In this document: in pieces, positions 17,834 to 27,255 of the stretch
Layout of the letters: the number at the start of each line of letters is the position of its first letter
How positions within the stretch are numbered: the first letter of the stretch is position 1
DNA from: Microvirga sp.
GTDB lineage: Bacteria > Pseudomonadota > Alphaproteobacteria > Rhizobiales > Beijerinckiaceae
Assembly (NCBI GenBank): GCA_029266525.1
Contig: JAQSWQ010000002.1
Location: 62,001-126,000, forward strand
DNA length: 64,000 nt
Direction: 5' to 3'
Notes under the pieces: model-generated
Seen by the model: the letters and a program-made list of their open reading frames with translations, nothing else
What the model was told of the DNA's origin: nothing
Databases searched by the model: none
Made by a program: the position numbers and the translations under genes

Positions 17834-19438
17834 ATGTCGGCCAAACGACTGGCGCTTGCCGCCGCGCTCTGCGCGGCCACGATGTTCACGGCCGTCTCGG
17901 CCGAGGCCCGCACCCTGCGCTGGGCGCGTTCGGGCGACGCACTCACGCTCGACCCGCACGCCCAGAACGAGGGCCCGACGCATACCCTCAATCACCATAT
18001 CTACGAGCCGCTGGTGATGCGCGACCGCAAGGGCGCGCTCGTCCCGGCCCTCGCGACTTCTTGGAAGATCCTCGACAACGACAAGTCGGTCTGGGAATTC
18101 AAGCTTCGCGAGGGCATCAAATTCCACAACGGCAATCCCTTCAACGCCGACGACGCGGTGTTCTCGCTCCAGCGCGCGATGGCGCCGAGCTCGGATATGA
18201 AGGGGCTCCTGACCTCGGTCGAGAGCGTCACCAAGGTCAATGACACCACCATCCATGTGAAGACGAAGGGACCGAACCCGCTCCTCGTGAACAATCTCAC
18301 CAACACCTTCATCATGGACAAGGAGTGGGCGGAGGCGAACAACGCGACCAAGCCGCAGGACTTCAAGAACAAGGAAGAGAACTTCGCGGTCCGCAACGCG
18401 AACGGCACCGGGGCGTTCGTGCTGGTCTCGCGCGAGCCGGACGTGCGTACGGTCCTGAAGCGCAATGACAACTATTGGGGCAAGGGTTCCGAGGTCCCGC
18501 TCGAGATCTCCGAGCTCATCTACACGCCGATCAAGTCGGACGCGACGCGGGTCGCGGCGCTGCTTTCAGGCGAGGTCGACTTCGTTCAGGACGTGCCGGT
18601 GCAGGACATCGAGCGCCTCAAGGGCACGCAGAACCTGCATGTCACAGCCGGCCCCGAGAACCGCACCATCTTCTTCGGCATGGACGTCGGCTCGAAGGAT
18701 CTCAAGACAGACAACGTGGAGGGCAAGAACCCCTTCGCCGACAAGCGCGTCCGCCAAGCCATGAACATGGCGATCAATCGCGCCGCGATCCAGCGCGTGG
18801 TCATGCGCGGTCAGTCGGTCCCGACCGGCGTGATCATGCCGCCGTTCGTCAACGGTTGGACCCCGGAACTCGACAAGGCGCCGACGCCCGACGTCAACAG
18901 GGCGAAAGCGATGCTCGCCGAAGCCGGCTATCCGCAGGGCTTTCAGATCACGCTGAACTGCCCGAACGACCGCTACATCAACGACGAGGGCATCTGCCAG
19001 GCGGTGGTCGGCATGCTCGGCCAGATCGGGATCAAGACCAACCTGGTCTCCCAATCCAAGACGCTGCACTTCCCGCTCGTGCAGAAGAACCCGCCCGAGA
19101 CCGAGTTCTTCCTGATCGGCTGGGGCGTCCCGACCTTCGATTCGGAGTACATTTTCTCGTTCCTCTATCACACGCGGGACGCGAAGTTCGGCAGCTGGAA
19201 CGCGCTTAGGCTTTCCGACACGGAACTCGACAAGAAGATCGAGAGCCTGTCGTCGGAAACCGATGCGGCGAAGCGCAACGGCATGATCGCGGAGATTTGG
19301 AAGAAGCTGCAGGACGAGACCTACTACCTGCCGATCCACCACCAGCAGCTCGCCTACGCCATGAAGGCGAACCTTGATGTACCGGTCGATCCGGAGAACC
19401 AGCCCAAGCTGAAATACGTCTCGTTCAAGGGGATGTGA
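17834..19438 (+). CDS. ABC transporter substrate-binding protein, family 5, copy 3
   Basis: 534 residues, with a ribosome site GGAGAGG before the ATG. Signal peptide MSAKRLALAAALCAATMFTA, cleavage near SAEA. SBP_bac_5 motifs: WEFKLREGIKFHNGNPFNAD and CPNDRYINDEGICQ. It is followed by a repeat-containing spacer and the second DppB/DppC pair, mirroring the copy-1 arrangement. Very similar overall to copy 2, indicating tandem duplication and possibly different ligand preference within one importer system. Confidence 0.94.
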   Translation: MSAKRLALAAALCAATMFTAVSAEARTLRWARSGDALTLDPHAQNEGPTHTLNHHIYEPLVMRDRKGALVPALATSWKILDNDKSVWEFKLREGIKFHNGNPFNADDAVFSLQRAMAPSSDMKGLLTSVESVTKVNDTTIHVKTKGPNPLLVNNLTNTFIMDKEWAEANNATKPQDFKNKEENFAVRNANGTGAFVLVSREPDVRTVLKRNDNYWGKGSEVPLEISELIYTPIKSDATRVAALLSGEVDFVQDVPVQDIERLKGTQNLHVTAGPENRTIFFGMDVGSKDLKTDNVEGKNPFADKRVRQAMNMAINRAAIQRVVMRGQSVPTGVIMPPFVNGWTPELDKAPTPDVNRAKAMLAEAGYPQGFQITLNCPNDRYINDEGICQAVVGMLGQIGIKTNLVSQSKTLHFPLVQKNPPETEFFLIGWGVPTFDSEYIFSFLYHTRDAKFGSWNALRLSDTELDKKIESLSSETDAAKRNGMIAEIWKKLQDETYYLPIHHQQLAYAMKANLDVPVDPENQPKLKYVSFKGM

Positions 19439-19454
19439 TTCATCCTCCAAGCGT

Positions 19455-19483
19455 CTCGGGGCGGCGTTCAGCGCCGACCCGAG
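19455..19483. repeat. Imperfect palindrome in second binding-protein/permease spacer
   Basis: Stem CTCGGG+CGGCG (19455-19466) pairs with CGCCG+CCCGAG (19472-19483) with one mismatch and loop TTCAG. The rest of the 118-bp spacer is also palindrome-rich (GATCCTCGG ... GCGGATGACGG) and ends like the other dispersed elements of this window. It occupies the same relative position as the element at 13998. Confidence 0.6.
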
Positions 19484-19556
19484 GACCTCGTCCTCGTCCC
19501 GAGATCCTCGGCTCTCCGCCTTCGGCTCCGGCCGCGGATGACGGCCTGAGGGACCA

Positions 19557-20537
19557 ATGTTTGCCTACATCCTTCGCAGTCTCCTCCAAGGCGCGGTGGT
19601 GCTCATCGCCGTCGCCTTCATCGCCTTCTCGATGTTCCGGTTCGTCGGCGATCCGGTCGCCAACATGGTCGGGCAGGAGGCGAGCATGGCCGACCGCGAG
19701 GAGCTGACGAAGCATCTCGGCCTCGACCAGCCCTTCCCGATCCAGTTCCTTCGCTTTCTTGGCAAGGCCGCGCAGGGCGATTTCGGCATCTCCTACCGCC
19801 AGGGCCGGCCGGTGGCGGCGGTGATGGCCGAGCGCCTGCCCGCAACCGTCGAGCTCGCCGTGCTCTCGGCGATCTTCGCGACGGTCGTGGGCGTCGCGCT
19901 CGGCGTTTATGCCGCGATCCGGCGGCACGGCCTCGTCGCGAATGCGGTGATGACGCTCTCGCTCGTCGGCGTGTCGCTGCCGACCTTTCTGATCGGCATC
20001 GGCCTCATCTACGTCTTCGCGGTGGAGCTGCGCTGGCTGCCCTCCTTCGGCCGCGGCGAGACGGTGCGGCTCGGCGGGTGGACGACCGGGCTCCTCACGA
20101 AATCCGGGCTGCAGTCGCTGATCCTGCCAGTGCTGACGCTCGGATTCTTCCAGCTTACGCTGATCATGCGGCTCGTGCGGTCGGAGATGCTCGAGGTGAT
20201 GCGCTCGGATTTCATCCGCTTCGCCCGAGCCCGCGGCATCCCGAACCGCGTCATCGAGTTCCGTCATGCCCTGCGCAACACCATGATCCCGGTCGTCACC
20301 ATCGCCGGGCTGCAGCTCGGCTCGGTGATCGCTTTTGCCATCGTCACCGAGACCGTGTTCCAGTGGCCGGGCCTGGGCGCGCTGTTCGTCAACGCGGTGC
20401 AGTTCGCCGACGTGCCGGTGATGGCCGCCTATCTCGTCTTCGTCGCCTTCGTCTTCGTGGTCGTCAATCTTGCGACCGACCTTGCCTATCTCGCGCTCGA
20501 CCCTCGCCTGCGGGCCGCGCCCACGGCAGCACGGTGA
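19557..20537 (+). CDS. ABC transporter permease, DppB/OppB type, copy 2
   Basis: 326 residues, same length and motif order as copy 1: start FAYILRSLLQGAVVLIAVAF, then KHLGLDQPFPIQFLRF, EAA loop EVMRSDFIRFARARGIPNRV, and end VVVNLATDLAYLALDPRLR. It overlaps the following DppC gene by one base (TGATG), indicating translational coupling. It belongs to the permease pair physically linked to the ATPase genes. Confidence 0.95.
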   Translation: MFAYILRSLLQGAVVLIAVAFIAFSMFRFVGDPVANMVGQEASMADREELTKHLGLDQPFPIQFLRFLGKAAQGDFGISYRQGRPVAAVMAERLPATVELAVLSAIFATVVGVALGVYAAIRRHGLVANAVMTLSLVGVSLPTFLIGIGLIYVFAVELRWLPSFGRGETVRLGGWTTGLLTKSGLQSLILPVLTLGFFQLTLIMRLVRSEMLEVMRSDFIRFARARGIPNRVIEFRHALRNTMIPVVTIAGLQLGSVIAFAIVTETVFQWPGLGALFVNAVQFADVPVMAAYLVFVAFVFVVVNLATDLAYLALDPRLRAAPTAAR

Positions 20538-21520
20538 TGGACCAGCACGCCCCCGCTCCGACGCGGACGGAAGCCGCACTCGCGGGCACGCCGCCGGATC
20601 GCCTGCCCGGCGCGCTCGCCCGGGCCTGGGACTCCGATTTCCTCTGGAGCTTCCGCCATTCGCCGGTCGCGATCGTGTCGAGCCTCGTCGCGGTCGCGAT
20701 GATCCTTGCGGCGGTGCTGGCGCCTTGGATTTCGCCCCAGAACCCCTTCGACCCGGCCCAGCTCGACCTCATGGACGGGCTCACCCCGCCGATGACCCCG
20801 AACGAGATCAGTCAGCGCATCTTCATCCTCGGCACCGACCCGCAGGGACGCGACATGTATTCCGCGATCCTCTACGGATCGCGGGTCTCGCTCCTCGTCG
20901 GCTTCGCGTCAGTGATTTTCTCCATGGCGATCGGCATCACCTTGGGCCTTGCCGCGGGCTATCTCGGCGGGCGCACCGAGGCGCTGATCATGCGCATCGC
21001 CGACATCCAGCTTTCCTTCCCGGCAATCCTCGTGGCCCTCCTCGTCTTCGGCATCTTTCGCGGTGTGGTGCCGCCCGCGCAGCAGGAGCAGGCGACCTTG
21101 TGGGTGCTGATCGTGGCGATCGGACTTTCGAACTGGGCGCAATACGCCCGCACCGTGCGTGCCACCACCATGGTCGAGAAGTCGAAGGTCTATGTCGACG
21201 CGGCGCGGCTGATCGGCCTCAAGTCGTTCGTCATCATGGTCAAGCACGTGCTGCCGAACGTCACCGGCCCGGTGCTCGTGATCGCCACCATCAACCTTGC
21301 CTTGGCCATCATCGAGGAGGCGACCCTTTCTTTCCTCGGCGTCGGCATGCCGCCGACCCAGCCCTCGCTCGGTACGCTGATCCGGATCGGCCAGCAGTTC
21401 CTCTTCTCTGGCGAGCTGTGGATCCTCGCGTCGCCCGCCCTCGCCCTTATCCTGCTCGCCCTTTCCATCAACCTCCTCGGCGACTGGCTAAGGGATGTCC
21501 TGAACCCGAGATTGCGGTAA
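20537..21520 (+). CDS. ABC transporter permease, DppC/OppC type, copy 2
   Basis: 327 residues from the ATG overlapping the upstream stop. A longer open frame upstream is only antiframe reading through the DppB gene. N-terminal AWDSDFLWSFRHSPVAIVSS, periplasmic ILGTDPQGRDMYSAILYGSR motif, EAA loop KVYVDAARLIGLKSFVIMVK and terminal LLGDWLRDVLNPRLR. Compared with copy 1 it carries a slightly longer periplasmic loop (DGLTPPMTPNEISQRIF). It is followed after 9 bp by the first ATPase gene. Confidence 0.95.
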   Translation: MDQHAPAPTRTEAALAGTPPDRLPGALARAWDSDFLWSFRHSPVAIVSSLVAVAMILAAVLAPWISPQNPFDPAQLDLMDGLTPPMTPNEISQRIFILGTDPQGRDMYSAILYGSRVSLLVGFASVIFSMAIGITLGLAAGYLGGRTEALIMRIADIQLSFPAILVALLVFGIFRGVVPPAQQEQATLWVLIVAIGLSNWAQYARTVRATTMVEKSKVYVDAARLIGLKSFVIMVKHVLPNVTGPVLVIATINLALAIIEEATLSFLGVGMPPTQPSLGTLIRIGQQFLFSGELWILASPALALILLALSINLLGDWLRDVLNPRLR

Positions 21521-21529
21521 GCCGAGCGC

Positions 21530-22557
<1,028 letters not shown>

Positions 22558-22561
<4 letters not shown>

Positions 22562-23574
22562 GCCCCCCCGCGTCGGCTGCACCTTATGTAACGGTGCGGG
22601 ATCTGCGCCGCGTTTTCGACGTGTCGAAGCCGTGGCTCAACCGCATGCTGGAGGGCGGCGAGAAGCAGTTCCTGACCGCGGTCGACGATATCTCCTTCGA
22701 GATCGCGCGCGGCGAGACCTTCGCGCTCGTCGGCGAGTCGGGCTCGGGTAAGTCGACGGTCGCACGCATGGTGGTGGGGCTGCTGCCGCCGACCGCCGGC
22801 GAGGTGACTATCACGGGCATCTCGATGTCGAGCGCCGCGGCCTCCGCCGAGCGCCAGCGCATGCGCCGGCGCATCCAGATGATCTTCCAGGATCCCTATG
22901 CCAGCCTCAATCCGCGCTGGCGGGTCGACCGGATCGTCGCCGAGCCGATCCGCGCCTTCGACCTGATCAAGGAGGAGCGGGCGATCGTGGCGCGCGTTGG
23001 CGAGCTTCTCACGCTCGTCGGCCTCCACCCGGACGACGGCAAGAAATACCCGCACGAGTTCTCCGGCGGCCAGCGCCAGCGCATCGCGATCGCCCGGGCC
23101 TTGGCGTCGAACGCCGAGTTCATCGTCTGCGACGAGCCGACCTCAGCCCTCGACGTCTCGGTGCAGGCGCAGATCCTCAACCTCATGCGCGACCTGCAGG
23201 ACCGGCTCGGGCTAACCTACCTATTCATCAGCCACAACCTCGCGGTCGTGCGGCACATGGCGACCCGCATCGGCGTCATGTATCTCGGCCGCATCGTCGA
23301 GATCTCGGGCGGGCACGAGCTCTTCGCCGCCCCGAAGCACCCCTATACGCGCATGCTCCTCGACGCGGTGCCGGACCTCGGCATGACCGGCAAGCAGCGC
23401 GTACCCGTCCAGGGTGAGATCCCAAACCCGATCGACCCGCCCTCGGGCTGCACCTTCAACCCGCGCTGCCCGTACGCCAACGATCGCTGTCGGCGCGAGA
23501 CCCCGCCGCTCAACGAGGGCGTCGCCTGCCACGCCGTGCACGAGCGCCGCATCGACATTCCGCGCGCCGCCTAG
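22558..23574 (+). CDS. ABC transporter ATP-binding protein, DppF/OppF type
   Basis: 338 residues from a GTG at 22558 that overlaps the previous stop and has an AAGGAG site 7 nt upstream. Walker A GESGSGKSTVARM, signature EFSGGQRQRIAIARAL, Walker B FIVCDEPTSALDVSVQ, H-loop ISHNLAVVRH, and the terminal cysteine motif GCTFNPRCPYANDRC. It pairs with the DppD-type ATPase. Its TAG stop shares the palindrome CTAG with the TAG stop of the convergent O-antigen-ligase-like gene, so the two genes overlap tail to tail by 4 bp. Confidence 0.95.
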
Positions 23575-24800
23575 CGCTCGTTCGCCGCAAGCTTCAGCCG
23601 CGCCTTCGGACGGGTGGTGCGGAACTGGCCGCGCTCGATCGAGACGAATACCAGAACGACGAGCGCGAGCGCCGTGAACCACCACATCTGCGCCGTGCCG
23701 ATCCCGAGGCAAGCGAAGGCGTAGGCCGTCGCGAAAGCAGCGATCATGCCCGGGACGAGCGACGGGCTGCGCGTCTCGCAGGCCAGGATCGCTGCGAAGA
23801 GCGCGGCCGCGACCCCGAACGCGCCGACCACGCCCAGCTCGTACCAGAGCTCGAACAGGATGGTGTTCGGCGCGTTCACCGGAAGCAGGCCCTCGATGCG
23901 TCCGCGCAGTGCCGTCTCGAAGCCGTGTCCGGTGATCAGCCGTTCGGGCTGGGCCGTCACGACGGAGCGCCAGATGCGCAGGCCGCGCGCGAGCCAATGC
24001 CCCGGCTCGAGCGCGGCGTGGGCGAGCGGCCGCAGCATGAACGGAAGCAAGGGCCCAAGCGCCAGCAGCCCGGTCGCGACCGCGGCGGTCGCGCGCACCC
24101 CGGCCCGCAGCGACAGGGCGGTGAGGCCGAAGGCAAGGGCGCCGCAGGCAAGCGCGATGGCCGGGTTCGGCTGCGGGCCGAGCACGGTCGCGAGCGCGAC
24201 GAGCACGCCGACCGCCAAAGCCTCGGCGTAGCGGCCGCGCGAGCGCAGCCACGACACCGCCGGCCAAACCAACAGGGCGAGCACGGTAAGGCCCCGGTCG
24301 AGGTTCTGCGCCACGATCTCCGCCGTCCGGGCCATCGGCACGCCGAAGACGGCGACTGCGCCGCCGACCGCCGCCGCCGCGCCGACCCCCACCGGTATGA
24401 GGTAGAGATTCGCCGAGCGTATGCGGTCGGGCAACGCGAGATAGCCAAGCACAGCCATGCCGATCGTCACGGCGATGTTGAGGAACCGCTCGGAGGCCTC
24501 CGCCGGAAAGGGGGTCCAGACGAGCGAGAGCGCGCACCAGAACAGCGCGATTCCACCGGCGATCGTCGCAGGGGACGCGGCGAGCCGCCGGGCCGTCGTT
24601 GCGAGCGGTCGCTGCGCGCCATCGAGGGCCGAGGCGATCACCAGGAGCGAGATACCGATTGGGATCAGCACGACGACGCCCCGGCGCGTCACGAGCGCCG
24701 CCGTCGGCACGACGAGGATCAGCGTAGCGAAGGCGACCCGCCGCAACAGGGCGGCGGCCTCCGCGACCGGGTCGGCAGTGGTTGGGGAGACGCGCGCCAT
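23571..24800 (-). CDS. O-antigen ligase / polymerase-like membrane protein (Wzy_C)
   Basis: 409 residues, about ten to twelve transmembrane helices. The large periplasmic loop contains RLITGHGFETALRG and NTILFELWYELGVVGAFGVA. This H/G-rich loop followed by a glutamate-bearing helix is the hallmark of the Wzy_C (O-antigen ligase, polymerase, WaaL-like) family. Likely role: ligation or polymerisation of surface polysaccharide at the periplasmic face. No glycosyltransferase neighbours are present, so the polymer is unknown. It ends inside the stop codon of the convergent ATPase gene. Confidence 0.78.
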   Translation of the reverse strand: MARVSPTTADPVAEAAALLRRVAFATLILVVPTAALVTRRGVVVLIPIGISLLVIASALDGAQRPLATTARRLAASPATIAGGIALFWCALSLVWTPFPAEASERFLNIAVTIGMAVLGYLALPDRIRSANLYLIPVGVGAAAAVGGAVAVFGVPMARTAEIVAQNLDRGLTVLALLVWPAVSWLRSRGRYAEALAVGVLVALATVLGPQPNPAIALACGALAFGLTALSLRAGVRATAAVATGLLALGPLLPFMLRPLAHAALEPGHWLARGLRIWRSVVTAQPERLITGHGFETALRGRIEGLLPVNAPNTILFELWYELGVVGAFGVAAALFAAILACETRSPSLVPGMIAAFATAYAFACLGIGTAQMWWFTALALVVLVFVSIERGQFRTTRPKARLKLAANER

Positions 24801-24911
24801 GGCGGGAGGGGCGGGACCAGCGAAGGAGATGCAGACCCTATCTGCCGGACCGTAGAGAAGCGCGCTGTCGCGTCAATGCCACACCCCAGCGGCCGCGCCC
24901 GTCCCGCACCC

Positions 24912-25808
24912 TCAGCCCGGCGGATCGCCGCTCCGGCCCCGGATGAGGTGTATGATGCCCGAAAAATCCGTTCCGCCCTCGCCCCAGCCGTTATGCAAGG
25001 CATAGATATGCGCCGCCGCCGCGCCGAGCGGCGTCGCGGCACCGGCGGCGGTCGCGGCCTCCTGGGCGAGCTTGAGATCCTTCCACATCAGCGCGGAGGC
25101 GAAGCCCGGCTTGTAACCGCTGTTCGCGGGCGAGCTCGGCACGGGGCCGGGGACCGGGCAATAGTTCGTCAAGGACCAGCACTGCCCGGACGAGGTCGAG
25201 GCCACGTCGAAGAGAGCTTGCGCGGACAGCCCGAGCTTCTCCGCGAGAACGAAAGCCTCGCAGAGGCCGATCATCGAGATGCCGAGGATCATGTTGTTGC
25301 AGATCTTCGCCGCCTGGCCCGCTCCGGCTTCCCCGCAATGGATCACACGTTTGCCCATCCTGGCGAGGATCGGCTCAGCCTTGGCGAAGTCGCGCTTGGC
25401 GCCGCCGCACATGAAGGTCAGCGTCGCGGCCTTGGCTCCGGCGACCCCGCCCGACACTGGGGCGTCTACGGACGCGCAGCTGCGTTCCTTCGCCATGCCG
25501 TGGACCTTGCGGGCGCTCTCGACGTCGATGGTCGAGGAGTCGATCATCAGCGCCCCCGGCTTGGTGGCCGGCAGGACCTCCGCCCAGACCGCAAGCACGT
25601 GCTTGCCGGCCGGCAGCATCGTGACGACCACGTCGGCTTCCCGTACCGCCTCGGCGCCTGAGCCGGCGATGCGCACGCCCGCGGCCCTCGCCGTCTCGCA
25701 CGAGGCGGAAACGAGGTCGAAGCCGAGCACCGTGTGCCCCGCCTTGACGAGGTTCGCGGCCATCGGCCCGCCCATGTTGCCGAGCCCGACGAAGGCGATG
25801 GTGGTCAT
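24912..25808 (-). CDS. mmsB: 3-hydroxyisobutyrate dehydrogenase
   Basis: 298 residues. It oxidises (S)-3-hydroxyisobutyrate to methylmalonate semialdehyde with NAD in valine degradation. N-terminal dinucleotide fold IAFVGLGNMGGPMAANLVKA, substrate-binding DAPVSGGVAGAKAATLTFMC, catalytic lysine region GAGQAAKICNNMILGISM, and end segment KDLKLAQEAATAAGAATPLG. GGGAGG ribosome site 5 nt before ATG. Transcribed with the acyl-CoA dehydrogenase immediately upstream (21 bp apart), which supports a valine-catabolic assignment over a generic beta-hydroxyacid dehydrogenase. Confidence 0.93.
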   Translation of the reverse strand: MTTIAFVGLGNMGGPMAANLVKAGHTVLGFDLVSASCETARAAGVRIAGSGAEAVREADVVVTMLPAGKHVLAVWAEVLPATKPGALMIDSSTIDVESARKVHGMAKERSCASVDAPVSGGVAGAKAATLTFMCGGAKRDFAKAEPILARMGKRVIHCGEAGAGQAAKICNNMILGISMIGLCEAFVLAEKLGLSAQALFDVASTSSGQCWSLTNYCPVPGPVPSSPANSGYKPGFASALMWKDLKLAQEAATAAGAATPLGAAAAHIYALHNGWGEGGTDFSGIIHLIRGRSGDPPG

Positions 25809-25829
25809 GTGGCCTCCCTGAAGGTCCGC

Positions 25830-26987
25830 TCAATTCCCGCCGATCAGCTTACGCGCCACGATCACGCGCATGATCTCGTTCGTGCCCTCGAGGATCTGAT
25901 GGACCCGCAGATCGCGCACGATCTTCTCGATGCCGTACTCGGAAAGATAGCCGTAGCCGCCGTGGAGCTGGAGGGCGTCGTTGGCGACCTTGAACCCGAT
26001 ATCGGTCGCGAAGCGCTTCGCCATCGCACAGCGCATGGTCTTGTCCGGCTCGTCGCGGTCATAGGCTGCCGCGGCGGCGTAGAGGAAAAGGCGCGCCGCC
26101 TCGAGCTCGGTCGCCATGTCGGCGAGCCGGAACTGCAGGGCCTGGAACTCCGTCAGCGCTTTTCCGAAGGCGCGACGCTCGCGCATATAGGCGAGCGCCT
26201 TGTCGAACGCCGCTTGGGCGCCCCCGACCGAGCACGCCGCGATGTTGAGCCGTCCGCCGTCGAGCCCCGCCATCGCGACCTTGAAGCCGATGCCCTCCTC
26301 GCCGAGCCGGTTCTCGATCGGGACGCGGGCGGCGTCGAAGATCACGGCGCGGGTCGGCTGGGCGTTCCAGCCCATCTTGCGCTCGTTCGCGCCGTGCGCC
26401 ACGCCGGGCGTGTCGCCGGGCACGACAATCGCCGAGATGCCGGAGGGGCCCTCGCCGCCGGTGCGCGCCATCACGACGTAGAGGTCGCCGGCGCCGGCGC
26501 CGGAGATGAACTGCTTCTGCCCGTGCAGCACGTAATGGTCGCCGTCGCGAACCGCGCGCGTTTTGAGCGCGGCGGCGTCCGAGCCGGCGCCGGGCTCGGT
26601 CAGGCAATAGCTCGCGAGCGCCTCCATGGTGACGAGCTTTGGCAGCCAGCGCCGGCGCTGCTCGTCCGAGCCGAAGCTGTCGATCATCCACGACGCCATG
26701 TTATGGATCGAGATGTAGGCCGACACCGTCGGGCAGCCCATGGCGAGCGCCTCGAAGATGACGGCCGCGTCGAGCCGCGTGAGCCCGGAGCCGCCGACCT
26801 CCTCGCGGATGTAGACGCCGCCCATCCCGAGCGTCGCCGCCTCGCGCATCTCCTCGATCGGGAAATGCTTCTTCTCGTCCCACTCGACGGCCTTCGGCGC
26901 GAGCTTCTCCAGCGCGAATTCACGCGCCGTGTCGCGAAGTGCGATCTGATCGGAGGCGAGGGCGAAGGCGCTCATTGCGGGCGCCAT
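25830..26987 (-). CDS. Acyl-CoA dehydrogenase (isobutyryl-CoA dehydrogenase type)
   Basis: 385 residues, FAD flavoenzyme introducing the 2,3-double bond into short branched acyl-CoA. Seen: ASYCLTEPGAGSDAAALKT (FAD/substrate loop), GQKQFISGAGAGDLYVVMAR, RRAFGKALTEFQALQF, LQLHGGYGYLSEYGIEKIVR and RVHQILEGTNEIMRVIVARK. The Glu of EGTNE is the catalytic base. Its position before mmsB in one minus-strand unit points to valine degradation. Two starts are possible (26987 or the internal ATG at 26975); neither has a strong ribosome site. Confidence 0.92.
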   Translation of the reverse strand: MAPAMSAFALASDQIALRDTAREFALEKLAPKAVEWDEKKHFPIEEMREAATLGMGGVYIREEVGGSGLTRLDAAVIFEALAMGCPTVSAYISIHNMASWMIDSFGSDEQRRRWLPKLVTMEALASYCLTEPGAGSDAAALKTRAVRDGDHYVLHGQKQFISGAGAGDLYVVMARTGGEGPSGISAIVVPGDTPGVAHGANERKMGWNAQPTRAVIFDAARVPIENRLGEEGIGFKVAMAGLDGGRLNIAACSVGGAQAAFDKALAYMRERRAFGKALTEFQALQFRLADMATELEAARLFLYAAAAAYDRDEPDKTMRCAMAKRFATDIGFKVANDALQLHGGYGYLSEYGIEKIVRDLRVHQILEGTNEIMRVIVARKLIGGN

Positions 26988-27033
26988 TCGGAAAGATGAA
27001 CCACCCGCTCGGCGAAGACCCCGTTCGGCGGGC

Positions 27034-27135
27034 TCAGAGCAGGCCCATTACGATCGCGCCGACCAAGGCCAACGCGATGCAGATCGCAGCGACCTGGGCC
27101 TTCGAGACGAAACCCGAGCGCGCGCTGATCCCCAT
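27034..27135 (-). CDS. Small single-span membrane peptide, 33 residues
   Basis: A short frame, MGISARSGFVSKAQVAAICI..., ending in TGA. It has a charged N-terminus (residues 1-14) and a continuous hydrophobic stretch from about residue 15 to the end (AAICIALALVGAIVMGLL). A purine-rich GGGAGCAGGCGG lies just upstream of ATG. It sits 46 bp ahead of the acyl-CoA dehydrogenase start on the same strand, so it may be the first gene of that operon. No family is recognised. Coding status rests on the ribosome site and the clean transmembrane profile only. Confidence 0.45.
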   Translation of the reverse strand: MGISARSGFVSKAQVAAICIALALVGAIVMGLL

Positions 27136-27255
27136 CCGCCTGCTCCCAAGCTCGAGCAGAGGCTAGCAGAGCGGTGATGGGCCGCAAGCGCACCGCAGGG
27201 GTCGGTGTCGCGACAGTGGATAACCTGTTGCCGCGCGGACGCACTTCTTCGACAG

